Shown here: positions 31,300 through 41,889 of the stretch, in pieces
Numbering within the stretch: the stretch's first letter is position 1
Layout: every line of letters begins with the position of its first letter
Source of the DNA: Oegoconia quadripuncta
Lineage: Eukaryota; Arthropoda; Insecta; Lepidoptera; Autostichidae
NCBI GenBank assembly: GCA_949316235.1
Contig: OX438759.1
Span: 17,360,618 to 17,424,617 of the forward strand
Length of the DNA stretch: 64,000 bases
Direction of reading: 5' to 3'
Position numbers and translations under genes: made by a program
Notes under the pieces: model-generated
What the model was told of the DNA's origin: nothing
The model's input: only the letters and a program-made list of their open reading frames with translations
Databases searched by the model: none

Positions 31300-31545
31300 A
31301 ATACACACAGCGCCATCTAGTTCCACTATAAGCAACTATAGGCTTGTGTTGTGGATACCAGATGGTTGATATACTACATAAATACATATTTTTTTGTAAA
31401 TAAATAATTATTATAAATGAAAACATCCATAACTCGGGTACACATGTCCGTATTCATCACACAAACATATGCCCCTAGCTGGATTCGAACCCGCAACCTT
31501 TTGGTATAGTGGTCAGAGTTCCTAACCACTACACCAAACAGAATA
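31300..31545 (-). mobile_element. SINE-3 copy, near full length
   Basis: Body ACACACAGCGCCATCTAGTT, B-box (inverse of GGGTTCGAATCCAGC), head ACCACTACACCAAACAG. Confidence 0.9.
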
Positions 31546-31836
31546 ACGACACAATTGCCATACTTGGTTATATCGTGTATTTTTGAAAAAAAAACTGTCC
31601 ATGATTTTGGTGGATTGAAGAAAAAATGTCACTATAAAAATTTTAAAAAAGATCCATGCAAGTAGCCTTACGTAACAATCGAGAAGGAAACTAGCAAGAA
31701 AGGAAAACAAGAATTCCATTAGGTATTCCAAACAACTTTTTTATTGGCAACATGTTAAATGTGCCCAAGGAAGTGGCGTGAGTTTACTTAGGACTGCCTA
31801 AATAATCTACCAGTCTCGGGTCATTCGCAACCAATC
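31546..31836. other. No gene seen
   Basis: AT-rich spacer between SINEs. Confidence 0.3.
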
Positions 31837-32169
31837 TTTTTTTTTATGCACAACGGGTTGGTACTTGACCTCAATCACACCCCGATGTTAAGTGAAGATT
31901 AGGTCGAAGGTGAAACCGTACTAACCCGGAAACCCCAACACATTTGGGGGACTGGCTATCTTATCTCTGACAACCAGAACACAACAATGCTATTAACATT
32001 GCTGCTTGGCGGCAGATTTAGATGAGATGGTGGTAGCTAGCCAGGCGGACATTTAAAATGCCCTACCACCAACCAAACTGAGTACTTAAACATGTACCCC
32101 GCTGGGGATCGAACCCGCGACCTCCGAATCGTAAACCTAATGTTGTTTACATTGAGCCACGGAGGCGGT
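31837..32169 (-). mobile_element. SINE-1 copy, full length (333 bp)
   Basis: The best full-length reference copy in the window, from T-rich tail (TTTTTTTTTATGCACAACGG) to the head GTTTACATTGAGCCACGGAG. Confidence 0.95.
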
Positions 32170-32317
32170 AAATCTATTTAGATATCTAGTTGGTTTTGCC
32201 CCGATGCAGACCTCATGGCGACGTAGTTACAACATTATAGTGACGTTGATGTCGCTAACTAAGCTTACGAGTATTTCTTCTTGTGGGTTGTCTATTTTTT
32301 ATCTTATTTTATTTAGG

Positions 32318-32500
32318 ACTAGCTTTCCGCCCGCGGCTTCGTTTGCGTGGAATAAGTACTCCCTTTATCGAAACAAAAAATATTCTATATTAAGATATAG
32401 GATGGATTAAGATCCAGGGTGTATTCTACCTATATACGAACTTTCATCCAAATATTGTTCATCCATTTCGCCGTTATTGAATAACAAACAAACATCCACG
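32318..32500 (+). repeat. CTAGCTTTCCGCCCGCGGC dispersed repeat
   Basis: CTAGCTTTCCGCCCGCGGCT through TTCATCCAAATATTGTTCAT and CAAACAAACATCCACGG. Non-coding. Confidence 0.8.
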
Positions 32501-32519
32501 GCGAACGTACCATGGTCAA

Positions 32520-32680
32520 ATTGGGGACGTCTTAAAGAAAGTCCAAGTCAAGAGTACCCTAAACCGACGAGCATGTATGAACAACCTTATGAGAGTGAAG
32601 GAAGCACAAGAGGTGTATCAGGATCGTAGCAAGTGGAAGTCTGTGGCCTCTGCCTACCGCTACGGGAAACAGGCGTGACA
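32520..32680 (+). pseudogene. RTE-like LINE C-terminus (GDVLKK type)
   Basis: Encodes IGDVLKKVQVKSTLNRRACM, NNLMRVKEAQEVYQDRSKW, KSVASAYRYGKQA and a TGA. This tail is common in Lepidoptera. Other pieces: 33540-33440 (-), 41147-40843 (-), 45720-45628 (-). Confidence 0.8.
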
Positions 32681-33540
32681 TTATGTATGTATGTAAACAT
32701 CCATCCAAACTTTCGCTGTTTTTATTAGTTAGATTACCAATAAGACAGTCTAAAACTAGTATTTATATTGAGACTGCTGGGCCCGATTCTCGCGCACTCG
32801 ACATTTCACTGCCGATAGACATTGGTACGTCTACCTCTTTCACACTTACATTTTTTTTTTTTTTTTTATATGAGAGGGCGGCAAACGAGCATGCGGGTCA
32901 CCTGATGGAAAGCAATCACCGCCGCCCATGGACACCCGCAACACCAAAAGGGTCACAGATGCGTTGCCGGCCTTTGAGGAAGGTGTCCACCCCAGAATAA
33001 GTAGGGCAGCCTGAGCGATGAGGGATTCTCCAGCACTAATAGTGCTGGTACCCTCCTGGGGTACTAACTCTTTAAATACCGCTACCATTCTGGAGAGAGA
33101 CTGGAAGGTGGGCCTCCGGCGCCCTCGCTCACCGGACGAAGCGCAGTGGCAAAATGCCACTACTCAGACGTCGGTCTTCTGCGAGAGGGTGGTACTTCCC
33201 CGGTCGAGCCGGCCCATTCATGCTGCAAGCTAATAGCTTACAGCGTGGCTCTACCACTACAAAACTACAAAACTACAAAACACTACATCACACTTACATG
33301 CGAGTGCAAAAGTCCAAAGTGAAATGTCAAATGCGTGAGAATCGGGCCCAGCAGTCTCAATATAAATACTGGTTTTAGACTGTCTTATTGGTAATCTAAC
33401 TAATAAAAACCGCGAAAGTTTGGATGTGTGTTTACATACATACATAATGTCACGCCTGTTTCCCGTAGGGGTAGGCAGAGGCCACAGACTTCCACTTGCT
33501 ACGATCCTGATACACCTCTTCTGCTTCCTTCACTCTCATA
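32588..33540. repeat. Inverted duplication, 223-bp arms
   Basis: 32588-32810 is the inverse of 33318-33540, equal in length and differing at about 9 positions (about 96% identity). The arms include both a LINE C-terminus and the unrelated-looking sequence after its 3' end (TTAGATTACCAATAAGACAG, GACTGCTGGGCCCGATTCTC), so this is a true inverted duplication and not two separate insertions. The loop is mostly a later SINE-5. Confidence 0.9.
32841..33299 (-). mobile_element. SINE-5 (Metulj-like), full length, with target duplication
   Basis: The target duplication CACACTTACAT (32841-32851 and 33289-33299) flanks it. On the minus strand it reads GGTAGAGCCACGCTGTAAGC, GGGCCGGCTCGACCGGGGAA, GTACCACCCTCTCGCAGAAG, down to CCATCAGGTGACCCGCATGC and an A-tail. 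This wording matches the Metulj-type SINE known from butterflies. A (CAAAACTA) repeat precedes the head. Inserted in the loop of the inverted duplication. Confidence 0.9.
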
Positions 33541-33614
33541 AACCGTTAGGATTATCGTTTTTCACCTGACTGCCCGAGAAATATTTTTCAGGTATGTAAA
33601 TTTTTATGTTAAGT
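33541..33614. other. Spacer
   Basis: No feature seen. Confidence 0.3.
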
Positions 33615-33800
33615 TCAAACTTCAAGCATTTATTTCAACGTAAGATACATGATATAATTTGTTGAATGTCAATTTAAATCTATTGGAAATAAAAATAGGG
33701 CTAAGCATTTTTCGGTGAGTCAGTATGTCCAAGCTACCACCGCTTCGGAAAGGGAAATCATCTGTGGGAAAAGAAGCGGCGCAAGAAACCCACAGGATCA
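33615..33800 (-). repeat. LINE 3' UTR fragment, second copy
   Basis: Nearly identical to 11331-11522, extended to GCGCAAGAAACCCACAGG. Confidence 0.65.
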
Positions 33801-35202
33801 TTTTCTTTTCTTTTTTTGATATATATAAAAGTATACAACTAATACAATTTTATAATTTACTTTACTCCCTGTAGCCGAAATAACTTGACCGATTTTGATG
33901 TTCACATTGAGCCACGGAGATGAATTATTACATGGCCCATACTCCCTCTATTAAATGGGGGAAGGATATCCCTGCTGGTGGTGATTGTATATGCTTAATT
34001 GCAATAAAATGTTAAATACAAATATATATTTTCAGCTTGATGGTAAAAAGAATCATCCCAAGGAAGATTACTTTAAAAATGAATAATGAGAGTTTTAAAA
34101 GCGAATTCACGAAATAATGATAAATGTTTTATAGTGTGAAACCTACCTACTCAATGACAATAATGATATATTTATAATTGACATTTCCATATTCGACATG
34201 TATAACTAATAATTTTCACATTATTATTTTTAATTGTGAATGGTAGAAGATTTAAAGTGTATAAGTAGATTTTAATATTTGCACGTCTGCAAGCAGACTG
34301 GATACACCGAACTCTAATTTTATTAAGAACTTATCTGTATTCATGCAAACAAATTTTTTATTGATTGAGAAAAAAAAACCGTCACGAAGGGAGTTGACCC
34401 ATCCGTGTAGCTTACTTTACCAACATAATTATCTAATTTCACCTTTCTGTCCCTGGAACAAGGTTTGAAATGGTTTGTATTGATCATGTTATAATGGAAT
34501 TAAAATACAGGGGCAAAGTCGATGGTATTAGGTGGTATTAGCAGACTGGCAATAGTTTGCTTTTCTTATCGTATTGTTGCATTGGTAAAAGTAACCGCTA
34601 ATCCGGGATAGAAAATGTTTATCACCATTTTCTACTCCCTTACCGTTTACTATGAAACACATTGACCTTATAGATTGACAGATAAAACGTTTAACCTTCT
34701 CTGCATGGAATGACTTTATCGCGGATTTTTTTTTATGCACAACGGGTTTTTTCTTTTTTGATTTATTTATCCATAGAACATTATTTGAACAATCTTCACT
34801 ATATGACGCTTTTGAAAACCTGTAAAGGTTTGTGTGTAGTGCGAATGAGGTCACTGACCCGACGCGTTATTAATTATTACGAAAGATAACTTAAATATCT
34901 ACATACATACATAAGATACATAAGATGATATGCGAAATCAAGTACACACCTGTCTCGCTATCGAAATAAAATTTGTTGGAAAGGCACTTCCTACATAGTT
35001 CCATCTATAAAATACTTCTTTAATGCATTTTTACATTGTTTTATGTTATGTGAATATATGTAGTTCACCAGGAATACTATTTAAAATATCTGGTAAAATA
35101 TAATCCCATATTCTCATGCCATATACATTATTAAATTTAGGTAGTTGATATGGTGGTAGGTATGCCAAATTACGTAGATAACTTGGTCTACACTTGGCCT
35201 AG
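33801..35202. other. No gene supported
   Basis: A SINE-4-like scrap at about 33920-33990 (GGCCCATACTCCCTCTATTA) and a SINE-1 tail scrap at 34729-34748 (TTTTTTTTATGCACAACGGG). A 108-codon minus-strand frame (34854-34528) crosses the SINE scrap and is rejected. Confidence 0.4.
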
Positions 35203-35500
35203 CACTTGTCCTCAATCACAACTGATGTGAAGTGAAGATGAGGTTGAAGATGGAAGTGTACTGACCCGGAAACCCCATCTTATTTGGGGACAATCCTTAT
35301 CTATGACAACCGGAACACAACAAAGCTATTAAACATTGCTGTTTCGCGGCAGATTTAGATAAGATGGTGGTAGCTAGCCAGGCGAACATTTAAAATGCCC
35401 TACCATCAACCAAACCTACTAAACATGTACCCCGCTGGGGATCGTACCCGCGACCTCCGATTCGTAAACGTATGTTGATTACGTTCAGCCACGGAGGCGG
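35203..35500 (-). mobile_element. SINE-1 copy
   Basis: CACTTGTCCTCAATCACAAC to TCAGCCACGGAGGCGG. More diverged than other copies; tail lost. Confidence 0.92.
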
Positions 35501-35532
35501 ATATGTTTAATTTGTTTATCCCGCGGGAACTG

Positions 35533-35790
35533 CTCATCATCTCAGCCCATAAACATTTCACTGCAGGGATATAGGCCTTCCCTCGTATAATAAGGGAGTA
35601 TGGGCCACCACCACGCTGGCCCAATGCGAGTTGGGGACTTCACATGCCTTAGAATTTTTATTTCTCAGGCATGTAGGTTTGCTTTCCTTCATCGTTTAAG
35701 AGCAGTCGGATAAATGCACATAATTAAATTTTATTTAAAAACTCATTGTTACATGGCCTGCCTGGGAATCGAATCGAGTTGGTGACTATT
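35533..35790 (-). mobile_element. SINE-4 copy
   Basis: CATCATCTCAGCCCATAAAC to GGCCTGCCTGGGAATCGAAT. The B-box is mutated. Confidence 0.87.
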
Positions 35791-35869
35791 TAGATGAGAA
35801 GAATTCGTGGACATGAACCGCTCGGCGATATCCAGTATATTGTATTCTTATGTTTCTTTGTCGAATCAT

Positions 35870-36150
35870 ACATTGACGTACATACTTATTTAAAAAAAGC
35901 AATCTCTGAGTTTCTTGCTCGTTCGTCTCTGGGGAGTCTGCCTTGTGAATGAACGATGATGGTATGTCATAACGATTTCAAATGTTATTCTTATAACTTA
36001 ATAAAAACTTTGTTGAATTTTAATTTATCGGGTAAAAAAATAGCCTATGTTTTAAAGCAGGGTATCCTATATACCAAATTTCATCCAAATCCGTTTTGAT
36101 TGATTCAGCAACAAACAATCCAATCTTACCCATTTATAATATTAGTGTAG
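35870..36150 (+). repeat. LINE 3' UTR plus CTAGCTTTCC-type repeat tail
   Basis: 35880-36005 is the inverse of 16632-16765. 36005-36150 (AAATAGCCTATGTTTTAAAG, ACCAAATTTCATCCAAATCC) is the 3' half of the dispersed repeat at 47.5 kb. Confidence 0.65.
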
Positions 36151-36510
36151 ATAGATTAACATAAACACATACAAGAATACATTGCATCCAATTGCGCTGT
36201 TAATGTTCATTGCCGAGCTCTTGTTTTGTCTTAACACATTTTATTTGGATGTTTTTTATTGTGACATTATTTTACTTTACTACAGTATTTTATTTTATTA
36301 TTTTTTTTTTATTATTTTTCTTTGTGTGTAACTTGTCAGTTTAAAAATTTGCAAGTAAAATTAGACCTTATTACAGAAAAATTTGGACTTGAAAGTTTGT
36401 TCGGAATACCGTGCGGGATTTTTAGTGAGGATTCTGTCTGACGTAACGCGATGTTGGAATCCTCATTTCTCATACGCATTTACCCAGTATATTACCCTTA
36501 GAGTATAGAT
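36151..36510. other. No gene seen
   Basis: AT-rich with T runs. Confidence 0.3.
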
Positions 36511-36618
36511 AAGGCCGGCAACGCATCTGTGACCCTTTTGGTGTCCATGGGCGGCGGTGAATGCTTTCCATCAGGTGACCCGCATGCTCGTTTGCCGCCC
36601 TCTCATATAAAAAAAAAT
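36511..36618 (+). mobile_element. SINE-5 3' end
   Basis: AAGGCCGGCAACGCATCTGT to GCCCTCTCATATAAAAAA, the last 108 bp of the Metulj-like SINE. Confidence 0.9.
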
Positions 36619-36844
36619 AGATACAAAAGCAATGTATACTCGACTTTACCTTGATTATAATTTTGTATTTCAAATACTGTGTCTGAAAAATTACAACAAA
36701 ATTACCTTGCGATATGTTTTTTTTAATAGTTTCGAGAAGTTTTCTAACGATCTCAAGATTAAAATGAACGTTGACACTTGAGATACTGTTGTGTAAAAAA
36801 ATGTGAGATGTTTGTGAGAGTTGATTTTGATATCTGTTTTTCTT

Positions 36845-37130
36845 TCAATAAATTTAAAGATACTATAATACAGAAACTTATTAAGAAAACATATTGTAAA
36901 ATATCAGACTATTTAAATGATAAACATCTCAGGAGTTGACCAGTTCGTTCACATGCCAGCCAGCCAGGCTATTTCATGATTAATAATGCAAATATAAAAA
37001 ACCTGTTTTTAAAAGAACCTCGAGTTTAAGAGTGGAAAATTGCATTTTGAACAAGCAGTACCTTAAAAAAATAAAATTGAACTATTTTAAGTGCGTCTCT
37101 ACAAAATAAAGCATTTTTGACTTTGACTAT
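36845..37130 (+). pseudogene. LINE-A 3' end, short
   Basis: Starts within NKFKDTIIQKLIKKTYCKI, then SDYLNDKHL, 3' UTR and the ATTTTTGACTTTGAC tail. Confidence 0.75.
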
Positions 37131-37842
37131 CGTTTTATTAATATGGCCCTACGCCACTTACGACATCTTTCGATAAGCGCTTGAATTATTTTTGTTGGAA
37201 CTTTGTGTAGGTCGTAAACTACCTAAGTTGGTACTCTGTCGTTGCAGGCAGCGCGCAGTTTATTTGGTTTCTCGCAGTAACAATAGATGGCGCTGTTAAA
37301 ATATTTTGTTCTGGCAGAATTATTAGCGTTGTGGGGTCTCCCTGCAACGATAAGCTAAGTCAAATCTATTTCGTTGGCCTGATACAAATAAATTAAAAAA
37401 TTGTCTGGAATTTTTGTATTTATATTGCTTGTAGTGAATTGTTTCTGTGTACCTTGTATTTCTGTCAACGAATAAAGTTACTCTATTCTAAAAAGTTAGT
37501 AAAAATAAATCTGAATTTTGCATTAAATCAATGGAACTTTTTTTTACATTTATAATAGAGGGTTCTCGTGACCATAGACAGGTTCAGTCAACACGGACTG
37601 ATTGCAGAACTATTATGAGAACATTTTAAGGTGGAAATGTCATCAAAACTCAACATGTCCCCAGCTAAATTCAGCCGTATTTTTAGTAGCCATAACTATT
37701 AAAGTAAATCAAATTTTTTATGCGACTTACATCCATTTCAAACTGAGGGAAAAAGTAAAACTTAATCATTCGACTTACCAAATGCTGCATTTTTCCTTAT
37801 TTTCTAAATTCGACTGTATTTTTTGTGAGTAGGTAATATTGG
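37131..37842. other. No gene seen
   Basis: 37140-37380 is GC-balanced (GCAGGCAGCGCGCAGTTTAT) but without a supported exon. The 76-codon frame at 37602-37832 is unsupported. Confidence 0.3.
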
Positions 37843-37985
37843 TTTGTTTGTAAACGCTTTATTGTACTTCATATGAATAAATATACATCGATAAATTAAA
37901 TGTAACTTAAAATTAAGTACAAAAGCGGACTTATCCCATAAAGGGATCTCTTCCAGTCAACCTTGGTAAATATAAAAGAACACAT
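37843..37985 (-). repeat. LINE 3' end (TTTGTAAACGCTTTATTG type)
   Basis: The + strand shows GTTTGTAAACGCTTTATTGT, then GGACTTATCCCATAAAGGGA. Similar to 51905-52060 and partly 20625-20660. Reads as the polyadenylation end of a minus-strand LINE. Confidence 0.6.
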
Positions 37986-38230
37986 TGGTATTGGTGAATT
38001 GTTAATTAATTAATAAAGTTGATGACGATCTCACGATGTAGTACGCCGGTGATAGACAACGGATGTTGCTGGCAACATTCAATTTAAAATATATTGACGC
38101 GAGTTAAATAAAATTTTGGTTTGTAATGGCTAGTGCCTAAATGCGATGATTGTTTGATAACAAGGTGAATGAAAGAATTGAGAAGAAACCTTGGATACGA
38201 GAGGGGATTGGAAAAGTTGGTAGGACTTAC

Positions 38231-38301
38231 CTCGGCCTTTGATCCACGCCGCCTCGATCGATTCCGCTTGTATTTTTCACGTCTGGGTGATGCCCTTTCA
38301 T
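38231..38301 (-). CDS. First coding exon of a minus-strand gene, product not recognised
   Basis: From ATG at 38301 down to the strong donor AG|GTAAGT (exon end 38231, GT at 38230-38229). It encodes 23 residues plus 2 bases: MKGHHPDVKNTSGIDRGGVD then QRP. A second frame (from GTG 38308: ASPRREKYKRNRSRRRGSKA) is also open to the donor, so the phase is uncertain. Initiators lie about 90 bases upstream. The next exon was not found; the gene would run toward lower coordinates. ATG context is weak. Confidence 0.5.
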
Positions 38302-38387
38302 GTAACACTCACACACAGTCTGGTTATTAGTTTTAGCACGATATTGACAGGAAATAATTGTTAATAGTATGAATTTTAGGATATTTT

Positions 38388-38530
38388 CACTGATAACTGA
38401 GCGCGCGCGCTTGTGCCGGCCGGCTCGTCGTTGTTGCAGTGACGGTGCTGCCGCGGTGCGGTCAACATCAGGAAGCTTCTGGGCGAACGATTTGAAACTT
38501 CGCGCTGCAGGCTGGTAGCTCTTATATGGC
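38388..38530 (-). promoter_or_regulatory. Promoter and leader region of the minus-strand gene
   Basis: On the minus strand, TCAGT initiators occur at 38400-38396 and 38393-38389 (CTCAGTTATCAGTG). Upstream is a GC/CpG-rich block (GCCGGCCGGCACAAGCGCGC) unlike the AT-rich surroundings. No TATA box is evident. This is the form of a TATA-less insect promoter. Confidence 0.5.
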
Positions 38531-38596
38531 CGAGGAATAAGGAATGTGATTTATAGGAAAGGAGTAAAGTAAGGAAGCGGGAAGCCTAAACATATA

Positions 38597-38753
38597 TGTT
38601 ATTTTATATGGCAACAATGAGGGCTCTCTGTTCGATGGCTCTCTCCCAAAGGAACATGCTCGCCGATATTAACAGTGTCAACTAACTTTAAAGTGCGAAA
38701 TAAAGGACTTACATAATTACTACTTGGACGTTTATTATGACCAGCCCTACACA
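38597..38753 (+). mobile_element. Possible solo LTR
   Basis: Starts TGTTATTTTATATGGCAACA, contains AATAAAGG and ends CCAGCCCTACACA. The TG...CA ends and internal signal suggest a BEL/Pao-like solo LTR, but no clear target duplication flanks it. Confidence 0.25.
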
Positions 38754-38878
38754 ATCCACTACAAGATTCCTGCAACGGGAGCTTAGGAAGTCGGTTGTTT
38801 TGTCAATTTCGCCGGTTCAATTATTTCTAGTTGTAAAATTTTGTGCAATAAAGTGTACTTAATTGATTGATTGATTGA

Positions 38879-39428
38879 TTGGGTCTTTACCTATGAAATT
38901 GGTGTTTTTTTTTCATATGATTAACGATATGTATACCAATTCCTGCGATTTTCAAAGCTATATCCAAATTTGTTTTTTATTTGGAAAATGGAATATTATT
39001 TCAAGGTTTCACGTTTTTTTTTTTTATATGAGAGGGCGGCAAACGAGCATGCGGGTCACCTGAATGGAAAGCAATCACCGCCGTCCATGGACACCCGCAA
39101 CACCAAAAGGGTCACAGATGCGTTGCCGGCCTTCACATGAAATATTTTTTAATTTCTGGGCTAAATCACATAATAAAAAAAAATTGAACAGAGCTCTTTT
39201 CATGTGCTTCCCATAATCATTTCTTTGATTCGCTGAAACTTTTATAAAGCGATTACTTTTAAAAATTAACGCTGCCTATACTTAACTTAATGTTATCCGA
39301 TAATACACACAAATTTAGCTAAATTTGGATTTGCCGTTCCCAAAAAAAAAACAAAAATGTTTGTATGGAAAAAACAGTCTTAATGAATTTTTTCATACAA
39401 AATGCCAATTTCATAGGTAAGGACCTAA
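38879..39428. mobile_element. MITE-1 copy c, carrying a nested SINE-5
   Basis: Left end TTGGGTCTTTACCTATGAAA after a (TGAT)n run, right end CATAGGTAAGGACCTAA then TA. Interrupted at 39013 by a SINE-5 3' end. Confidence 0.93.
39014..39132 (-). mobile_element. SINE-5 3' end nested in MITE-1
   Basis: T-run, GAGAGGGCGGCAAACGAGCA, to CAGATGCGTTGCCGGCC. Flanked by TTCAC (39008-39012 and 39132-39136), a short target duplication of MITE-1 sequence. Confidence 0.9.
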
Positions 39429-39520
39429 TATACATAAACCGATAATTAATTTTATACAAGTTAAAATGGAATACTTTTAAAAACAGGCTTTTAATACTCC
39501 ATCATGATCATCATCGTAAC

Positions 39521-39750
39521 GACCGATTGGTGTAGTGAATAGTGACCCTGTCAGCGAAACCAACGGTTGCGGGTTCGAATCCCGCGAGGGGTAAATGTTT
39601 GTATGATGAATACGACCATTTATTCCCGAGTCATGGATTCATTATATAAATATTTATGTATGTTTATCCGTTATCTAGTATCCATAGTACAAGCTTTGCT
39701 TAGTTTGGGACTAGATGATTGGTGTAAGTGTCCGAAATATTTATTTATTT
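39521..39750 (+). mobile_element. SINE-2, full length
   Basis: GACCGATTGGTGTAGTGAAT, B-box GGGTTCGAATCCCGCG, body to (ATTT)n tail. Reference copy for the family. Confidence 0.93.
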
Positions 39751-40577
39751 CTTTATTATTATTTATTATCACATATTATGCGTTTCCATGCTATTAACCG
39801 ATAAGGAGATCCCCTCGTATCGATACTGACTGCAGCATCAGTTTATCGCGAAAGTCATGTTTAACTATCAAATCTAACCTTGAATGCGAAATTCAGTATC
39901 CATGCTATTAACCGTTAAGAAGTTCCCCTCGTGAGGAAACGATCCTGCCTGCAGCATCAGTTCATATCTCATATAAATGTATTGTCATCAGATCTGAACG
40001 ATTCTGCAAAATTTCAGATCCTTAGGTAAACAGGAAAGGGAAGCTAATATTATTTACACATTTTAATTCTAACTATTAAAAAGCTTCTTTAACTGAGGTT
40101 GTATGGAAGTAATCGCTATCAGCGATAAGACCGCCTTTGTACACTATTACTATTTATGTTAAATATTCTTTGCATGTTGTCTTATGTGCAATAAACGATT
40201 TAATAATAATTTTGAAACGGACAACAGTTTCGTAGCAAATTTCAAAATTGTTCCCGCTGCTGCACCCATTCAATAAAGGCATGGCAGGAGCACCATGATC
40301 TCAATTAGGAACGATAAACTCTGACATAAGAGATGTACTATGTAACGTACAAAAGTTCACGAATATGTCAAACTTCGCAGCAACACGCACTGTTAATATT
40401 GCAACACTTGCGACGTCCGAAAGTGAAAGCTGCGTCTGCGTCGAAATGTCGGCGCACTGCAAACAATAGCGGTAAGTATTTATACTTGCTACACCGTATA
40501 GACAGTGTTGACATACAGTAGTGTCACTGTGTCCCATTAGTTTATGAATAAAATTCAGAAACCATTAACAACACAAA
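39751..40577. other. No gene supported; exon-like stretch at 40365-40469
   Basis: 39800-39965 contains two similar segments (CCATGCTATTAACCG, GATCCCCTCG/GTTCCCCTCG), a diverged tandem duplication. At 40365 a 34-codon frame (MSNFAATRTVNIATLATSES) ends in TAG just before GTAAGT at 40471. The other frames are also partly open, so its status is undecided. Confidence 0.3.
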
Positions 40578-40825
40578 ATAGATCAATTATACTAGCCATG
40601 GAGGAGGCGAAGCTCGGTGTTTCACTACCTATTTGAATCAGACATGAAGAAATCCGTAAGCCAACGAAAGTCACTGACATTATCAGCAGATTAGTATGTT
40701 GAAGAGGCAGTGGGCAGAGCACGTAGCTGAAGGAACTAATGGCCGGTGAGGCTTTAAAGATCTCGAATGGAGACCACGCACCGACAAACGCAGCATAGGG
40801 TGACGTCCACTCACAATGTGGACAG
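40578..40825 (+). pseudogene. LINE C-terminal fragment (IRxEEIRxxTKVTDI type)
   Basis: Encodes EEAKLGVSLPI, a stop, IRHEEIRKPTKVTDIISRLV and, after shifts, ISNGDHAPTNA. This corresponds to the MLGVSLRDxIRNEEIRRRTKVTDI tail found in many insect LINEs. Heavily decayed. Confidence 0.65.
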
Positions 40826-40842
40826 ATACATATATACATAAT

Positions 40843-41147
40843 GTGGCAGAGACCACAAACTTCCACTTGCTACGATCCTAACACACCTCTTTTGCTTCAT
40901 TGACACTCATAAGGTTGTTCATACATGCTCGTCGGTTTAGGGTTCTCTTGACAAGGCCTTTCTTTAAAACGTCCCCGATTGGATCACGGTACGTTCGCCG
41001 TGGTCTTCCCCTACCAACACTACTATCATAGAGGAATAACACTCTACTATCGACATTCGCTTCGTATATCTCTTTCGTAAGTCTTATTTCATTCATCCTC
41101 TCCACATTTCCAAACCATCTCAGCATACCTTTTTCAATATTTGTCAC
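40843..41147 (-). pseudogene. RTE-like LINE C-terminus
   Basis: Minus strand: NIEKGMLRWFGNVERMNEIR, LTKEIYEANVD, SVGRGRPRRTYRDPIGDVLK, RTLNRRACMNNLMSVNEAKE. A long open run of 89 codons, then decay. Same family as 32520. Confidence 0.85.
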
Positions 41148-41155
41148 AGAATTCA

Positions 41156-41889
41156 GCCGAAATTTGTTGGACTTCCCTACTAGGTGGTTTCAGAATGGTT
41201 TATTTTATAAGGGTAATCGAACATTTTTTGATCGAATTCGACTATGGTTCCTAATGGAAAGTTGTTCGTAATCAGGAGTGGAGTCACCAGTAAACAGGAA
41301 TTACATTAAGTAAATTTCACCCGGTATAGTTAAGTCAATAAATGTTGTTAAACTTTCAATGTTTGGAGGACCCAAACGCTTATGTGAAATACCTCTGACC
41401 ACACCATTTGGGACAAATGTCATGACCTTACGTATGTATCTTCGGTGGGTATATTTGTAAATGCTTTCCCAAATTCGCCGACACGAGATGTCTGTCATTA
41501 TTATTGGCAGTTGACCTACAGTACCTCTCTCTACTTGTAGTATTTATCCACCGGAGGCGACATAAAAATAGTTAAATCATCTTCAAGATTTAGTAAGTAC
41601 GTAGTGCCGATAACGAGACATCGATTCGATCGATTGAGTAAAATCGATTTATGAATATAACATGATAAATCTTTCCTTAAGTCCAGTTATAATGAACTTA
41701 AATAGTTTGTGTATTAAACTTTTTTTCCATGTTCGTGTTAAAAACGTGTGCTCTGCAATAAGAGCGTCAAAAACTGAATGTGCTTTATTATCTGTCTCAC
41801 ATGCCCTAAAAAGTTTCTAATACATCCGCAATAAGAGAGAATTGTTAGAAATCTCCTGCCAGATAAGAAAATAGAATAATCCCGAATTT
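41156..41889. other. No gene seen
   Basis: Short frames only; the 65-codon minus-strand frame at 41498-41301 is unsupported. Confidence 0.3.

Noticed and set aside
32846..33160. 104-codon minus-strand frame
   Set aside because: Lies wholly inside the Metulj-like SINE, which is non-coding; the same words appear at 19931-20317.
34528..34854. 108-codon minus-strand frame
   Set aside because: Runs through a SINE-1 tail scrap; chance frame.
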